DNA of 64,000 bases from positions 32,022-96,021 of the forward strand of contig NZ_QLYZ01000020.1 of assembly GCF_003350325.1 (NCBI RefSeq). Direction: 5' to 3'. The position numbers and the translations under genes were made by a program. Each line of letters opens with the position of its first letter. The stretch's first letter is position 1. Shown here piece by piece: positions 32,496 through 43,542 of this stretch. The notes beneath the pieces are model-generated. The model was not told the origin of the DNA. It made no database searches and saw nothing but the letters and a program-made list of their open reading frames with translations. The DNA comes from Vibrio rhodolitus (GTDB lineage: Bacteria > Pseudomonadota > Gammaproteobacteria > Enterobacterales > Vibrionaceae).

Positions 32496-32892
32496 AGAGA
32501 CCCCACTCGAGATAATTGATCGGAAAAGAGAACAGATTTTACCTGTTGATAACCAAGATCGCCAGCAAATGATCGACGATCCAGTGAATAAGATCTAAGT
32601 TATTCACAATTTTCTCGCGATTATTCGATGGATCATCACACCCAATCCCGCGATTACCCACAAATTGATCCACATTTCACCGTTTTTACGCAGATCCAGC
32701 ATTTGGTGATAACTCTGTGTATGAAGTTATTTTTACCAAGCTTATCCACAAGCAAATCCAATTATTCTCGAAAAACAAGCCCTGACAAATAATAATCTTA
32801 TTACTAAGCTATCTAGTTTATCGCTCTTTGTTATTTATCTAAGCAGATTCTCATATGTAGTATTTGTAACCATAAATTTATGAGGATGTAAT
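32496..32892. promoter_or_regulatory. dnaA upstream region with DnaA boxes
   Basis: 397 bases between the divergent dnaA and amino acid receptor genes. Boxes matching TTATnCACA: TTATTCACA at 32600-32608 and TTATCCACA at 32742-32750 (perfect), TTACCCACA at 32654-32662 (one change), and the weaker TGTTGATAA at 32544-32552. Several GATC Dam sites lie among them. This fits autorepression of dnaA by DnaA and SeqA control. It lacks an AT-rich GATC 13-mer set, so it is not taken as the origin. The right end should hold the receptor gene promoter. Confidence 0.75.
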
Positions 32893-33654
32893 ATGAAAAA
32901 CTGGATAAAAACAACAATTGCTACCATCGCCCTTTCGACTGCTGCACTACAAGCGTCGGCTGAAACCGTGATTGATGAAGTAAAGGTGGGGATGTCTGGT
33001 CGTTACTTCCCATTTACTTTTGTGGAAAAAGATAAGCTACAAGGCTTTGAAGTCGACTTGTGGGATGAAATTGGCAAGCGTAATGGCTACCAAGTGGAAT
33101 ATGTCACAGCAAACTTCTCGGGGTTGTTTGGCCTGCTAGAAACGGGGCGTATCGACACCATTTCTAACCAGATCACCATGACTGACGCGCGTAAAGCTAA
33201 GTACCTATTTGCTGACCCGTATGTGGTTGATGGCGCTCAGATCACGGTACGCAAAGGTAATGATGAGATCCAAGATGTCACGGATCTGGCGGGTAAAACC
33301 GTAGCCGTTAACCTAGGATCTAACTTTGAGCAGCTACTGCGCCAATACGATAAAGATGGTCAGATCAATATCAAAACCTACGACACTGGTATTGAACACG
33401 ATGTTGCTTTAGGTCGCGCGGACGCCTTTGTTATGGACCGTCTATCAGCGCTGGAGCTGATCAAAAAAACCGGTCTACCATTACAACTAGCGGGCGAACC
33501 GTTTGAAACAATCCAAAACGCGTGGCCATTTGTCGATAACGCCCGTGGTAAGCAACTGCAAACTGAAGTTAACCAAGCACTCAGTGAAATGCGTGCAGAT
33601 GGCACTCTAAAAACCATCTCAGAAAAATGGTTTGGTGCAGATATTACTCACTAA
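32893..33654 (+). CDS. Polar amino acid (cystine-like) periplasmic binding protein
   Basis: Class SBP_bac_3 receptor, 253 aa, with a signal peptide ending ASA at residue 23. GMSGRYFPFTFVEKDKLQGFEVDLWDE and TISNQITMTDARK mark the ligand-binding fold of FliY/TcyJ-like cystine receptors (given here only as the regions at about 33-59 and 87-99). It is the first gene of an ABC importer with permease and ATPase genes downstream; a hairpin between them may reduce downstream expression relative to the receptor. The ligand is inferred. Confidence 0.87.
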   Translation: MKNWIKTTIATIALSTAALQASAETVIDEVKVGMSGRYFPFTFVEKDKLQGFEVDLWDEIGKRNGYQVEYVTANFSGLFGLLETGRIDTISNQITMTDARKAKYLFADPYVVDGAQITVRKGNDEIQDVTDLAGKTVAVNLGSNFEQLLRQYDKDGQINIKTYDTGIEHDVALGRADAFVMDRLSALELIKKTGLPLQLAGEPFETIQNAWPFVDNARGKQLQTEVNQALSEMRADGTLKTISEKWFGADITH

Positions 33655-33678
33655 GCTCTAATAATCATCCAACACAAT

Positions 33679-33705
33679 AAAGGTGGAGTAACTCCACCTT
33701 TTCTT
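33679..33705 (+). terminator. Intercistronic terminator/attenuator in the amino acid ABC operon
   Basis: AAAGGTGGAGT, A, ACTCCACCTTTT and more T residues, placed between receptor and permease genes. Such partial terminators commonly keep the receptor in excess. Confidence 0.75.
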
Positions 33706-33725
33706 TTCTCTTTTAGGTAAGGTTT

Positions 33726-34397
33726 ATGGGTTTTGATTTTAACTACATGCTTGAGTTGATGCCGATCTTACTCAAGTATCTTGGCACCACCATGGAGATG
33801 GCATCATGGGGCTTGGTCTTTTCACTGATCTTAGCCGTTATTCTTGCCAATATTCGTGTTTTTCGCCTACCAGTGTTGGATCAACTTAGCCAACTCTACA
33901 TCAGTTTTTTCCGTGGCACGCCATTGCTGGTGCAGCTGTTTTTGCTCTATTACGGTTTACCGCAAATTTTCCCGATCATGGTCGGCATCGATGCCTTTAG
34001 CGCCGCCATCATAGGTTTAACCCTACACTTTGCTGCGTATATGGCAGAGAGTATTCGCGCGGCGATTATCGGCATCGACCGCAGCCAAATGGAGGCAAGC
34101 TTGTCGGTGGGTATGACTACCACTCAAGCGATGCGCCGCATTATTTTGCCGCAAGCAACCCGCGTGGCACTGCCTTCATTGATGAACTATTTCATCGATA
34201 TGATTAAGTCGACCTCCCTCGCCTTTACCCTTGGCGTGGCAGAAATCATGGCCAAAGCACAAATGGAAGCGTCATCGAGTTTTCGCTTCTTTGAAGCGTT
34301 CTTGGCGGTGGCGCTGATTTACTGGGGTGTAGTGGTGATTCTGACTCGCGTGCAGATTTGGGCTGAGAATAGATTGAATAAGGCGTACCTACGATGA
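33726..34397 (+). CDS. Amino acid ABC transporter permease
   Basis: A 223-aa HisMQ-type permease (cystine-like family) that forms the membrane channel of the importer. About five membrane helices are visible; the ATPase-coupling EAA loop is [23 protein letters not shown], at residues about 121-143. [18 protein letters not shown] is the conserved helix region near 60. It overlaps the ATPase gene by four bases (ATGA). Confidence 0.92.
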   Translation: MGFDFNYMLELMPILLKYLGTTMEMASWGLVFSLILAVILANIRVFRLPVLDQLSQLYISFFRGTPLLVQLFLLYYGLPQIFPIMVGIDAFSAAIIGLTLHFAAYMAESIRAAIIGIDRSQMEASLSVGMTTTQAMRRIILPQATRVALPSLMNYFIDMIKSTSLAFTLGVAEIMAKAQMEASSSFRFFEAFLAVALIYWGVVVILTRVQIWAENRLNKAYLR

Positions 34398-35131
34398 TCA
34401 AATTAGACAATATTCATAAACGCTTTGGTGACAGCGAAGTGCTAAAAGGCATTGATCTTGAAATCAAACAAGGTGAGATCATTGTGATTATCGGCTCTAG
34501 CGGCACCGGTAAATCGACCTTGCTACGTTGTGTCAACTTTTTAGAGCAAGCCGACCAAGGTACCATCACTATTGATGATGTTAGTGTCGACAGCCAAAAG
34601 CACAGCAAAGCGGAAATCTTAGCGCTACGCCGAAAAACCGGTTTTGTGTTTCAAAACTACGCGCTGTTTGCCCATATGACCGCCAGACAAAACATCGCCG
34701 AAGGCTTGATCACCGTGCGCAACTGGAAAAAAGCCGATGCCCTCGCCCGCGCTCAGCAAATCCTTGATGATATTGGACTGGGTGACAAAGGCGATAGCTA
34801 CCCTGCCGCCCTATCTGGTGGACAGCAACAACGTGTTGGCATCGGTCGCGCGATGGCATTGCAGCCAGAACTATTGCTATTTGATGAGCCGACTTCAGCG
34901 TTGGATCCGGAATGGGTGGGTGAAGTGTTGAATCTAATGAAGCACCTCGCCACTCAACACCAAACCATGCTGGTGGTCACTCATGAAATGCAATTTGCCA
35001 AAGAAGTCGCTGACCGAGTGATCTTCATGGCAGAGGGAAACATCGTCGAACAAGGATCGCCTGCGGAAATTTTCGACAATCCGCAAGATCCACGACTGAA
35101 AAAGTTCCTCAATCAAGTCGGAGTTGAATAA
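34394..35131 (+). CDS. Amino acid ABC transporter ATP-binding protein
   Basis: A 245-aa ATPase of the polar amino acid uptake class. Walker [10 protein letters not shown] is at about 34-42, the Q-loop FVFQNYALF near 84, the signature LSGGQQQR at 140-147, Walker B LLFDEP at 161-166, and the switch His in VVTHEMQFA. Drives the importer with the two upstream genes. The nearest E. coli relatives by eye are TcyN and GlnQ; substrate specificity is not proved by the ATPase. Confidence 0.93.
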   Translation: MIKLDNIHKRFGDSEVLKGIDLEIKQGEIIVIIGSSGTGKSTLLRCVNFLEQADQGTITIDDVSVDSQKHSKAEILALRRKTGFVFQNYALFAHMTARQNIAEGLITVRNWKKADALARAQQILDDIGLGDKGDSYPAALSGGQQQRVGIGRAMALQPELLLFDEPTSALDPEWVGEVLNLMKHLATQHQTMLVVTHEMQFAKEVADRVIFMAEGNIVEQGSPAEIFDNPQDPRLKKFLNQVGVE

Positions 35132-35142
35132 AGATCCAACAG

Positions 35143-35160
35143 AAGGATCGCTTGATCCTT
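35143..35160 (+). terminator. Possible weak terminator of the ABC operon
   Basis: AAGGATC, GCTT, GATCCTT directly after the ATPase gene, followed by GAGATTTTG. No good T-run, so it may be leaky or only a stabilising hairpin. Confidence 0.45.
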
Positions 35161-35247
35161 GAGATTTTGCTCACACTACGTATAATCGCCCGACGCGGAA
35201 TTTCATACACATGAGTCGTTGACACAATTTGTGAGTGTGATTACAAT
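35159..35247 (+). promoter_or_regulatory. Two candidate promoters for rpmH-rnpA
   Basis: TTGACA at 35219-35224 and TACAAT at 35242-35247 have a 17-base spacer. Upstream, TTGAGA at 35159-35164 and TATAAT at 35181-35186 have a 16-base spacer. Either or both can drive rpmH and the genes behind it; the first pair is the nearer and better one. Confidence 0.75.
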
Positions 35248-35358
35248 TCCGCCTCTTTGTTGAGAGGCGTCGGTTGTCCTCTTTATATATAAGAAGACTA
35301 TCTGCCCACGCCGGGTTAACTAAAGAACCTAAAACTACTGATCAGTAAGGTAATTATC

Positions 35359-35493
35359 ATGAAACGCACTTTTCAACCTACAGTTCTAAAGCGCAAGCGT
35401 ACTCACGGCTTCCGTGCTCGCATGGCAACTAAGAACGGTCGTAAAGTAATTAATGCACGTCGTGCTAAAGGCCGTGCGCGCCTGTCAAAATAA
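35359..35493 (+). CDS. rpmH: 50S ribosomal protein L34
   Basis: A 44-aa basic protein ([19 protein letters not shown] at its start) that is the usual L34. It begins the conserved rpmH-rnpA-yidD-yidC-mnmE block. The leader is over 100 bases long. The stop lies 13 bases before the TTG start of rnpA. Confidence 0.97.
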
Positions 35494-35506
35494 TAATTAA
35501 TTTATT

Positions 35507-35863
35507 TTGAATACGTACGCGTTCAATCGGGAGTTACGCTTGTTAACTCCCGAGCATTATCAAAATGTCTTCAAGCAAGCTCATCGAGCTGGCTCACCTC
35601 ATTTCACCATCATTGCACGCAACAATAACCTAACGCATCCTCGCCTAGGTTTAGCCGTTCCTAAAAAGCAAATCAAAACTGCTGTTGGTCGTAACCGCTT
35701 TAAGCGTCTTTCTCGTGAAAGCTTTCGTAACAATCAACATAATCTACCGAATAAAGATTTTGTTGTTATTGCGAAGAAAAGCGCACAAGATTTAAGCAAT
35801 GATGAATTGTTCAAATTGTTTGATAAGCTATGGCAACGACTGTCTCGCCCATCACGTGGCTAG
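35507..35863 (+). CDS. rnpA: Ribonuclease P protein component
   Basis: Small basic protein that assists the RNase P RNA in cutting the 5' leader of pre-tRNA. The 118-aa reading starts at TTG (35507) and begins [17 protein letters not shown], close to other Vibrio RnpA. The RNR motif [14 protein letters not shown] (about 66-79) is present. The 3' end overlaps yidD by 34 bases in another frame, which is the normal arrangement. Confidence 0.95.
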   Translation: MNTYAFNRELRLLTPEHYQNVFKQAHRAGSPHFTIIARNNNLTHPRLGLAVPKKQIKTAVGRNRFKRLSRESFRNNQHNLPNKDFVVIAKKSAQDLSNDELFKLFDKLWQRLSRPSRG

Positions 35864-36087
35864 CAATCGGTGTAGTCCGACTTTATCAAGGTCTCATTAG
35901 TCCGCTTATCGGACCACGGTGTCGTTTTCAACCAACATGCTCAACTTATGCCGTAGAAGCACTGAAAGCTCACGGTTTTGTAAAAGGATGTTGGTTATCG
36001 AGCAAACGTCTATTAAAATGCCACCCTCTAAATGAAGGGGGCTTTGACCCCGTTCCACCAGTTCAAAAACACGACAGAGATAAATAA
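35830..36087 (+). CDS. yidD: Membrane protein insertion efficiency factor
   Basis: An 85-aa YidD family protein, thought to help YidC insert inner-membrane proteins. The core is [23 protein letters not shown] (about 19-41) with two conserved Cys, and [18 protein letters not shown] near 59-76. It starts inside rnpA and ends two bases before yidC. Confidence 0.94.
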   Translation: MATTVSPITWLAIGVVRLYQGLISPLIGPRCRFQPTCSTYAVEALKAHGFVKGCWLSSKRLLKCHPLNEGGFDPVPPVQKHDRDK

Positions 36088-36089
36088 CG

Positions 36090-37709
36090 ATGGATTCTCA
36101 ACGTAATATCCTGTTAATCGCCTTGGCTTTGGTTTCATTTCTACTTTACCAGCAATGGAATGTAGCTAAGAACCCAGCTCCTCAAGCGATTGAACAGGCA
36201 CAATCAAGCAGCTCCCTACCTGCACCATCTTTTGCCGATGAGCTAGACCCTGCGCCTGCTCAACAGGCAACAGCGAAAGCGATTACTGTAACAACGGATG
36301 TATTAACTCTGTCTATTGATACGGTTGGTGGTGATGTTGTTCAAGCTGACCTTAACCAATACACAGCTGAACTAAATTCTCCTGAACTGTTTGAGCTACT
36401 GAAAAACGAACCGGGTCACCAGTTTATTGCCCAAAGTGGTCTAGTGGGTCCTCAAGGTATCGACCTGAGCAGCACTAACCGCCCTCACTACGCAGTAAGC
36501 GCTGACAGCTTCACGCTAGCAGACGGTCAAGACGAACTACGTGTTCCAATGACATTCGCGGCAAACGGTATCGAGTACACCAAGACATTCATCCTAAAAC
36601 GTGGCAGCTACGCAGTTGACGTTGAATATGATGTGGTGAACAACTCTGGTAACAACGCTACATTTGGTATGTATGCTCACCTACGTCAAAACGTAATGGA
36701 TGACGGCGGCAGCATCACAATGCCAACTTACCGTGGCGGTGCGTACTCAACTGAAGATACTAAGTACAAGAAATACAGCTTCGAAGATATGCAAGATCGC
36801 AACTTGTCTATCAACCTGACTGACGGTCAAGGTTGGGCAGCAATGATCCAGCACTACTTCGCAAGCGCGTGGATTCCACGTGATGAACCAGGTACTAACC
36901 TTTACACTCGCGTTATTGGCAACCTAGCGGACATCGGTGTTCGTATGCCAAACAAAACCATCGCGAATGGCGAAACTGCAGAAATGACAGCAACGCTATG
37001 GGTTGGTCCAAAACTGCAAGACCAAATGGCAGCAGTTGCACCACACCTAGACCTAGTAGTGGACTACGGTTGGCTATGGTTTATTGCGAAACCTCTACAC
37101 TGGCTACTATCAACCATTCACGGTTTCGTTGGTAACTGGGGTGTAGCAATCATCCTACTGACTTTCGTTGTGCGTGGTGCGATGTACCCACTAACGAAAG
37201 CGCAATACACCTCTATGGCGAAAATGCGCATGCTGCAACCTAAACTGCAAGCAATGCGTGAGCGTATCGGCGATGACCGTCAACGCATGAGCCAAGAGAT
37301 GATGGAACTGTACAAGAAAGAGAAAGTAAACCCGCTAGGCGGCTGTCTACCTCTACTTCTACAGATGCCTATCTTCATTGCGCTTTACTGGGCACTAATG
37401 GAATCGGTTGAGCTTCGTCACTCACCATTCTTCGGTTGGATTCACGATCTATCAGCGCAAGACCCATACTACATCTTGCCGCTACTGATGGGTGCGTCGA
37501 TGTTCCTAATCCAGAAGATGAGCCCAACAACAGTTACTGACCCAATGCAGCAGAAGATCATGACCTTTATGCCGGTTATGTTTACCTTCTTCTTCCTGTT
37601 CTTCCCATCAGGTCTAGTTCTGTACTGGTTGGTATCGAACATCGTAACTCTTATCCAGCAGACACTTATCTACAAGTCTCTGGAGAAGAAAGGCTTACAC
37701 TCTAAGTAA
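36090..37709 (+). CDS. yidC: Membrane protein insertase YidC
   Basis: Inner-membrane insertase working alone or with SecYEG; the ATP synthase a and c subunits encoded in this window are classical clients. At 539 aa it has the N-terminal anchor ([19 protein letters not shown], here residues 1-19), a large periplasmic beta domain (to about 330), then five conserved helices with [21 protein letters not shown] (around 410-430). A basic C-terminal tail is short. Terminator follows. Confidence 0.97.
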   Translation: MDSQRNILLIALALVSFLLYQQWNVAKNPAPQAIEQAQSSSSLPAPSFADELDPAPAQQATAKAITVTTDVLTLSIDTVGGDVVQADLNQYTAELNSPELFELLKNEPGHQFIAQSGLVGPQGIDLSSTNRPHYAVSADSFTLADGQDELRVPMTFAANGIEYTKTFILKRGSYAVDVEYDVVNNSGNNATFGMYAHLRQNVMDDGGSITMPTYRGGAYSTEDTKYKKYSFEDMQDRNLSINLTDGQGWAAMIQHYFASAWIPRDEPGTNLYTRVIGNLADIGVRMPNKTIANGETAEMTATLWVGPKLQDQMAAVAPHLDLVVDYGWLWFIAKPLHWLLSTIHGFVGNWGVAIILLTFVVRGAMYPLTKAQYTSMAKMRMLQPKLQAMRERIGDDRQRMSQEMMELYKKEKVNPLGGCLPLLLQMPIFIALYWALMESVELRHSPFFGWIHDLSAQDPYYILPLLMGASMFLIQKMSPTTVTDPMQQKIMTFMPVMFTFFFLFFPSGLVLYWLVSNIVTLIQQTLIYKSLEKKGLHSK

Positions 37710-37734
37710 GTTTGATTCGAAAACAAAGGCGACC

Positions 37735-37753
37735 AAAAGGTCGCCTTTTTTAT
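37735..37753 (+). terminator. yidC terminator
   Basis: AAAGGCGACC, AAAA, GGTCGCCTTTTTT begins about 25 bases after the yidC stop. Confidence 0.88.
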
Positions 37754-37825
37754 TGGAGCTGATTACAATTCAGCTAATCGCATTATTTAGCTCAATAGAG
37801 CCACTCAATCATAGGCACACTCTTT

Positions 37826-39187
37826 ATGACTACAGATACCATTGTCGCTCAAGCTACTGCACCCGGTCGCGGCGGTGTCGGTATTATCCGCGTCTCAGGT
37901 CCGCTAGCAGAAAAAGTTGCGCTGGAAGTGACAGGTAAGACTCTTCGTCCCCGCTACGCAGAATACCTACCATTTAGTGACGAAGCGGGTAATCAGCTAG
38001 ACCAAGGCATTGCGCTTTACTTCCCTAACCCGCATTCATTCACAGGTGAAGATGTACTTGAACTGCAAGGTCATGGCGGTCCTGTGGTGATGGATATGCT
38101 GATCAAGCGTATTCTAAAAATCGACGGCATTCGCACAGCGCGCCCTGGCGAGTTCTCAGAACGTGCCTTTTTAAACGACAAGCTCGATTTAGCCCAAGCA
38201 GAGGCAATTGCCGATCTGATTGATGCCAGCTCAGAAGAAGCGGCAAAATCAGCGCTACAGTCGCTGCAAGGCGCCTTCTCACAACGCATCAATACGCTGG
38301 TGGAATCGCTAATTCATTTACGCATCTACGTAGAAGCCGCGATTGATTTTCCAGAAGAAGAGATTGATTTTCTTGCCGACGGCAAAGTGTCAGCCGATCT
38401 GCAAGCGATCATCGATAACCTCAATGCAGTACGCAAAGAAGCCAATCAAGGCGCGATTATGCGTGAAGGGATGAAAGTGGTGATTGCCGGTCGCCCGAAC
38501 GCCGGTAAATCAAGCTTACTCAATGCCCTATCAGGTAAAGAATCAGCCATCGTAACCGATATTGCGGGCACCACACGCGATGTATTGCGTGAACACATCC
38601 ATATCGATGGCATGCCGCTGCATATTATCGACACCGCAGGTCTGCGTGATGCGTCAGATGAAGTGGAAAAAATTGGTATTGAGCGCGCCTGGGATGAAAT
38701 TGCTCAAGCTGACCGCGTGCTGTTTATGGTCGATGGCACCACCACAGATGCAACCGATCCCAAAGATATTTGGCCAGACTTCGTTGATCGTCTGCCAGAC
38801 AGCATTGGCATGACGGTGATCCGCAATAAAGCCGATCAAACCGGTGAAGAGCTAGGCATTTGCCATGTTAACTCACCAACCCTGATCCGCCTGTCAGCCA
38901 AAACTGGCGCAGGTGTTGACGCGCTGCGCAGTCATCTAAAAGAGTGCATGGGCTTCGCTGGTGGTCATGAAGGTGGTTTTATGGCACGCCGACGCCACCT
39001 AGAAGCGCTGGAGCGCGCCTCTGAGCACCTTGATATTGGTCAACAGCAGCTTGAAGGCTACATGGCAGGAGAGATTCTGGCAGAAGAGCTACGCATCGCC
39101 CAGCAGCATCTCAATGAGATCACCGGAGAGTTCAGCTCTGATGACCTACTCGGTCGCATCTTCTCTTCTTTCTGTATCGGTAAATAA
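37826..39187 (+). CDS. mnmE: tRNA modification GTPase MnmE
   Basis: With MnmG it forms the cmnm5 group at U34 of certain tRNAs. The 453-aa protein has the N-terminal tetrahydrofolate-binding domain, a helical domain, and the inserted G domain with GRPNAGKS at 222-229, DIAGTTRD and DTAGLRD, and ends with the conserved CIGK whose Cys (C451) is needed for catalysis. Its partner mnmG is on the far side of oriC, as in other gammaproteobacteria. Confidence 0.97.
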   Translation: MTTDTIVAQATAPGRGGVGIIRVSGPLAEKVALEVTGKTLRPRYAEYLPFSDEAGNQLDQGIALYFPNPHSFTGEDVLELQGHGGPVVMDMLIKRILKIDGIRTARPGEFSERAFLNDKLDLAQAEAIADLIDASSEEAAKSALQSLQGAFSQRINTLVESLIHLRIYVEAAIDFPEEEIDFLADGKVSADLQAIIDNLNAVRKEANQGAIMREGMKVVIAGRPNAGKSSLLNALSGKESAIVTDIAGTTRDVLREHIHIDGMPLHIIDTAGLRDASDEVEKIGIERAWDEIAQADRVLFMVDGTTTDATDPKDIWPDFVDRLPDSIGMTVIRNKADQTGEELGICHVNSPTLIRLSAKTGAGVDALRSHLKECMGFAGGHEGGFMARRRHLEALERASEHLDIGQQQLEGYMAGEILAEELRIAQQHLNEITGEFSSDDLLGRIFSSFCIGK

Positions 39188-39192
39188 TCAAT

Positions 39193-39220
39193 AAACGCGT
39201 GCCTTGGGTGCGCGTTTTTT
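39193..39220 (+). terminator. mnmE terminator
   Basis: AAACGCG, loop TGCCTTGGGTG, CGCGTTTTTT just after mnmE. Confidence 0.8.
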
Positions 39221-39262
39221 CTATCCAAAACACGCAATCGAATCTGTGAGGGATCAAAACCA

Positions 39263-39697
39263 ATGATTCATATCATTACAGGCAGTACCTTAGGTGGTGC
39301 GGAATACGTTGGCGATCACCTAAGTGATCTGCTGGTCGAAAAAGGGTTAGAAACTACGATCCACAACCAGCCAAATCTCGCTGAGATCGACAACCAAGGC
39401 ACTTGGTTGATCGTCACATCAACCCACGGCGCAGGCGATTACCCTGACAATATTCAGCCTTTTATCCAAGCACTGCAGGCAACACCACCTAAGATGAGTG
39501 AGGTCAAATATGCGGTGATTGCTATTGGTGATTCAAGTTACGACACCTTCTGTGCGGCAGGCAAACACGCCTACGACCTACTAGAAAACATAGGTGCAAC
39601 GCCAATTTGCGATGTTTTCACTATTGATGTGTTAGCGCATTCAGTACCGGAAGATGCTGCCGAAGCGTGGTTTCACGATCATATTGAACGCTTATAA
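39263..39697 (+). CDS. mioC: Flavodoxin-like protein MioC
   Basis: A 144-aa short-chain flavodoxin with the FMN phosphate loop TGSTLGGAE at about 6-14, then [11 protein letters not shown] (52-62) and [13 protein letters not shown] (92-104). In E. coli MioC is an electron carrier for biotin synthase, and transcription from mioC runs into oriC. It occupies the same place here, immediately left of the origin. Confidence 0.93.
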   Translation: MIHIITGSTLGGAEYVGDHLSDLLVEKGLETTIHNQPNLAEIDNQGTWLIVTSTHGAGDYPDNIQPFIQALQATPPKMSEVKYAVIAIGDSSYDTFCAAGKHAYDLLENIGATPICDVFTIDVLAHSVPEDAAEAWFHDHIERL

Positions 39698-39741
39698 GCC
39701 AATTGAAGGTTAAAATACGCGGAAAAAATACGCGCAAGATT

Positions 39742-39773
39742 AGAGAAGGTCAGCTTTGCTGGCCTCTTTTTTT
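39742..39773 (+). terminator. mioC terminator at the edge of oriC
   Basis: AGAGAAGGTCAGC, TTT, GCTGGCCTCTTTTTTT, 45 bases after mioC and just before the first DnaA box. It should limit transcription into the origin. Confidence 0.8.
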
Positions 39774-39774
39774 G

Positions 39775-40090
39775 CCCTGTGGATAGAGTTGCCAACAAAA
39801 AACCTGTCTAACTGCACAAAAAACACCCAATCAATCTGTGCATAACTCATGGTTTATCCGGTGATTAACCTATAGTTATCCAAAGAGCAACTTTGATCCA
39901 AACTTACCCCTGTGTATAACCACCGATTTTGATCCCAGCTAATCCTCGATCTGATCAAGGTAAGATCACATGATATGATCCAAATAAGATCCATGATCTT
40001 GTTGATCATTTTTAAGTTATCCACAGAGATCGTCGATCCTAATAGTAGATCTAATAAAAGATCATATATATAGATCTTATATATATTTAG
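39775..40090. other. oriC of the main chromosome
   Basis: DnaA boxes: TTATCCACA at 40017-40025 (R1-like, perfect), TGTGTATAA at 39911-39919, TGTGCATAA at 39837-39845, TGTGGATAG at 39778-39786 and TTATCCAAA at 39876-39884 (last two one mismatch). Fourteen GATC sites lie between 39895 and 40076, a density seen only in oriC-type SeqA targets. The DUE is next to mnmG: AT-rich 12- to 13-mers each beginning GATC at 40048, 40060 and 40073. Order mioC-oriC-mnmG with the DUE on the mnmG side is the E. coli and Vibrio chromosome 1 layout. Confidence 0.95.
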
Positions 40091-40202
40091 TTTGCTCACC
40101 TAAAATGAAAAAGTACAAAAGCGTTTTTCTCTCTACTAGAAAGCAGGTAGAATATCGCTCTTTTTATCTGTCCGACTTTTCTTGAATACCAGAGGTCAGT
40201 TC
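40091..40202 (+). promoter_or_regulatory. mnmG leader region
   Basis: Between the DUE and mnmG. AGAGGT at 40191-40196 is the ribosome binding site and decides the ATG at 40203 over an in-frame TTG at 40182. mnmG transcription starting here is known in E. coli to help origin opening. Confidence 0.65.
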
Positions 40203-42098
40203 ATGCTTTATCACGAAAACTTTGACGTCATCGTTGTTGGTGGCGGTCATGCAGGAACGGAAGCCGCACTCGCATCAGCGCGTACAGGGCAAAAAACCCT
40301 CTTATTGACTCATAATATTGACACGCTAGGTCAAATGTCTTGTAACCCAGCCATTGGTGGTATTGGTAAAGGGCATCTAGTGAAAGAAGTTGATGCTATG
40401 GGTGGCTTAATGGCTCAAGCCATTGATCATGCTGGTATTCAATTTCGTACATTGAATGCTTCTAAAGGTCCAGCGGTACGTGCTACTCGCGCGCAAGCTG
40501 ACCGAGCACTGTACAAAGCGTTTGTTCGCGATGTACTAGAAAACACGCCAAACCTAACGCTATTCCAACAAGCAGTGGATGATCTGATTGTTGAGAATGA
40601 TCGCGCAGTGGGTGTTATCACTCAAATGGGTCTCAAATTCCGCGCCAAAGCGGTGGTGTTGACGGTGGGTACCTTCCTTGGTGGTAAGATTCACATCGGT
40701 ATGGAAAGCTCGTCAGGTGGCCGTGCAGGCGATCCTCCATCGATCGCACTAGCAAACCGCTTACGTGAATTACCATTGCGTGTTGATCGTTTAAAAACCG
40801 GTACACCGCCACGTATCGATGCGCGTAGTGTCGATTTTTCTGTGCTTGAAGCGCAACACGGTGATAATCCAACACCTGTGTTCTCGTTTATGGGTAACCG
40901 TAACCAGCATCCGCGTCAGATCCCGTGTTTTATCACTCATACCAATGAGCGTACTCACGATGTGATCCGCAACAACCTTGATCGCAGCCCAATGTATGCG
41001 GGTGTGATCGAAGGTATTGGTCCACGTTACTGCCCATCGATTGAAGACAAGGTGATGCGTTTTGCTGATAAAAACAGCCACCAAATCTTTATTGAGCCTG
41101 AAGGTTTAACCACCACTGAGTTGTACCCGAATGGTATTTCCACCAGCTTGCCGTTTGACGTACAGGTGCAAATCGTACGCTCAATGAAAGGTTTTGAGAA
41201 CGCGCATATCGTGCGTCCTGGCTACGCGATTGAATACGATTTCTTTGATCCGCGCGATTTGAAGCAAACCTACGAGAATAAATTTATCGCAGGTCTGTTC
41301 TTTGCTGGTCAAATTAACGGTACCACAGGTTACGAAGAAGCAGCTGCGCAAGGTTTGATGGCGGGTCTAAACGCTAGTTTGTTCAGCCAAGACAAAGAAG
41401 GCTGGAGCCCTCGTCGTGACCAAGCGTATGTTGGCGTACTGATCGATGACCTATCGACCATGGGCACCAAAGAACCGTACCGTATGTTTACTTCTCGTGC
41501 GGAATACCGTTTGCTACTGCGTGAAGACAACGCAGACCTACGTTTGACGGAAAAAGCTCGTGAGCTTGGTTTGATTGATGATGTTCGTTGGGCACGCTTC
41601 AACGAAAAAATCGACAATATGGAAAAAGAGCGTCAACGCCTAAAAGAAACTTGGATGAATCCAAAGTCGGCAGGTGTTGATGAGTTGAACGCACTGCTAA
41701 AAGCGCCAATGGCACGTGAAGCAAGTGGTGAAGATCTTCTGCGTCGTCCTGAGATCACTTATGCACAGCTGACCCAGTTAGCGGCATTCCAGCCACCACT
41801 GGAAGATCAACAAGCGGCTGAACAAGTTGAAATTCAAGTGAAGTACGAAGGTTACATCAAGCGTCAGCAAGATGAGATCGAGAAATCACTGCGCCACGAG
41901 AATACCAAACTGCCAGCAGATTTGGATTACAAACAGGTTAGCGGACTGTCTAACGAAGTGGTGCTAAAACTTTCGGAAGCGAAACCTGAATCGATTGGTA
42001 TTGCCTCGCGCATTTCTGGCATTACGCCAGCAGCGATTTCTATTTTGTTGGTGCACCTGAAAAAACAAGGTTTACTGAAAAAAGGCGAGGAAGCGTAA
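40203..42098 (+). CDS. mnmG: tRNA uridine-5-carboxymethylaminomethyl modification enzyme MnmG
   Basis: FAD-dependent partner of MnmE in U34 tRNA modification (older name GidA). Start at 40203 gives 631 aa, the usual Vibrio length. The FAD loop is [10 protein letters not shown] (13-22); [18 protein letters not shown] and [11 protein letters not shown] mark the family, and the C-terminal helical domain binds MnmE. The stop overlaps the rsmG start (TAATG). Confidence 0.97.
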   Translation: MLYHENFDVIVVGGGHAGTEAALASARTGQKTLLLTHNIDTLGQMSCNPAIGGIGKGHLVKEVDAMGGLMAQAIDHAGIQFRTLNASKGPAVRATRAQADRALYKAFVRDVLENTPNLTLFQQAVDDLIVENDRAVGVITQMGLKFRAKAVVLTVGTFLGGKIHIGMESSSGGRAGDPPSIALANRLRELPLRVDRLKTGTPPRIDARSVDFSVLEAQHGDNPTPVFSFMGNRNQHPRQIPCFITHTNERTHDVIRNNLDRSPMYAGVIEGIGPRYCPSIEDKVMRFADKNSHQIFIEPEGLTTTELYPNGISTSLPFDVQVQIVRSMKGFENAHIVRPGYAIEYDFFDPRDLKQTYENKFIAGLFFAGQINGTTGYEEAAAQGLMAGLNASLFSQDKEGWSPRRDQAYVGVLIDDLSTMGTKEPYRMFTSRAEYRLLLREDNADLRLTEKARELGLIDDVRWARFNEKIDNMEKERQRLKETWMNPKSAGVDELNALLKAPMAREASGEDLLRRPEITYAQLTQLAAFQPPLEDQQAAEQVEIQVKYEGYIKRQQDEIEKSLRHENTKLPADLDYKQVSGLSNEVVLKLSEAKPESIGIASRISGITPAAISILLVHLKKQGLLKKGEEA

Positions 42099-42730
42099 TG
42101 TCTGTTTTACTTCAAAAACTGGATGCGTTGCTTGCTCAAACGGATTTAGAAGTTTCAGAACGTCAACGTGAGCAGTTGGTGGGTTATGTGGAACTGCTTA
42201 ACAAGTGGAACAAAGCCTACAACCTAACTTCTGTGCGTGATCCTAATGAAATGTTGGTGAAACACATTCTCGATAGCATCATTGTCAGTACACACCTTGA
42301 GGGTGAGCGTTTTATTGATGTGGGTACCGGCCCTGGTTTGCCTGGTATCCCATTGTCAATCATGAACCCTGACAAAGAGTTTCATCTGTTGGATAGCTTG
42401 GGTAAACGCATTCGCTTTATCAAGCAAGTGGTTCACGAACTGAAAATTGAAAACGTGACGCCGATTCAAAGTCGAGTGGAAGAGTATCAACCTGAAGACA
42501 AGTTTGATGGTGTACTAAGCCGAGCTTTTGCCTCTATGGTTGATATGGTTGAGTGGTGTCATCATTTACCGAAAGATCACACGGGACGCTTCTTAGCGCT
42601 CAAGGGGCAATTATCACAGGATGAGATTGCTGAACTACCTGAGTGGTGTTGTGTGACCGATATCAAACCTTTGCAAGTTCCTCAATTGGAAGGTGAGCGT
42701 CATCTAGTAATCTTATCGCGCAAGGAATAA
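42098..42730 (+). CDS. rsmG: 16S rRNA m7G527 methyltransferase
   Basis: SAM-dependent methyltransferase (older name GidB) that makes m7G527 in 16S rRNA; loss gives low-level streptomycin resistance in many bacteria. The 210-aa protein has [14 protein letters not shown] near 39-52 and the SAM loop [13 protein letters not shown] near 73-85. Overlaps mnmG by one base and is followed by parA after 14 bases. Confidence 0.96.
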   Translation: MSVLLQKLDALLAQTDLEVSERQREQLVGYVELLNKWNKAYNLTSVRDPNEMLVKHILDSIIVSTHLEGERFIDVGTGPGLPGIPLSIMNPDKEFHLLDSLGKRIRFIKQVVHELKIENVTPIQSRVEEYQPEDKFDGVLSRAFASMVDMVEWCHHLPKDHTGRFLALKGQLSQDEIAELPEWCCVTDIKPLQVPQLEGERHLVILSRKE

Positions 42731-42744
42731 TAGCGAGGTAGATC

Positions 42745-43518
42745 GTGGGAAAAATTGTAGCCATTGCCAACCAAAAAGGCGGTGTTGGGAAAACAACGAC
42801 TTGTATTAATTTAGCTGCGTCTATGGCGGCAACTAAACGCAAGGTTCTGGTTATTGATCTTGACCCACAGGGCAACGCAACCATGGCGAGTGGTGTCGAC
42901 AAGTATCAAGTTGACGCCACTGCATACGAGCTGTTGGTCGAAGATGTCGCGTTTAAAGACGTGGTGATCACTAAGACCACCGGGCATTACGACCTGATTG
43001 CCGCCAATGGTGACGTCACAGCCGCTGAAATTAAGTTGATGGAAGTGTTCGCGCGTGAGATCCGTTTAAAGCAAGCTTTAGCGTCGGTTCGCGATAACTA
43101 TGATTTCATCTTTATTGATTGTCCTCCTTCTCTAAACCTTCTTACAATCAATGCCATGGCCGCAGCAGATTCTGTGTTAGTGCCAATGCAGTGTGAGTAT
43201 TTTGCACTAGAAGGTTTAACTGCGTTAATGGATACCATTAGCAAGCTAGCCGCTGTTGTTAACGAGAATCTAAAGATTGAAGGGTTATTGCGCACCATGT
43301 ATGACCCAAGAAACCGGCTTTCCAATGAAGTATCCGATCAATTGAAAAAGCACTTTGGTAACAAGGTGTACCGCACTGTTATTCCTCGCAATGTTCGCTT
43401 AGCAGAAGCGCCGAGTCACGGTAAGCCTGCGATGTACTACGACAAACATTCCGCTGGCGCTAAAGCTTATCTAGCCTTAGCGGGTGAAATGCTTCGTCGA
43501 GAAGAAGTACCTGCTTAA
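42745..43518 (+). CDS. parA: Chromosome partition ATPase ParA
   Basis: Walker-type ATPase (Soj family) that moves ParB-parS complexes and so segregates the origin. 257 aa from a GTG start, with the deviant Walker A KGGVGKTT at residues 11-18, DLDPQGNATM near 39-48 and FIDCPPSL near 126-133. In V. cholerae this chromosome 1 system anchors the origin at the pole through HubP. parB follows after 24 bases. Confidence 0.96.
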   Translation: MGKIVAIANQKGGVGKTTTCINLAASMAATKRKVLVIDLDPQGNATMASGVDKYQVDATAYELLVEDVAFKDVVITKTTGHYDLIAANGDVTAAEIKLMEVFAREIRLKQALASVRDNYDFIFIDCPPSLNLLTINAMAAADSVLVPMQCEYFALEGLTALMDTISKLAAVVNENLKIEGLLRTMYDPRNRLSNEVSDQLKKHFGNKVYRTVIPRNVRLAEAPSHGKPAMYYDKHSAGAKAYLALAGEMLRREEVPA

Positions 43519-43542
43519 CACTAACTTAAGGAAAGTAAATTC

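Noticed and set aside
32496..32892. Second replication origin at dnaA
   Set aside because: DnaA boxes are present but the GATC cluster and DUE 13-mers are at mioC-mnmG, so this is read as dnaA autoregulation.
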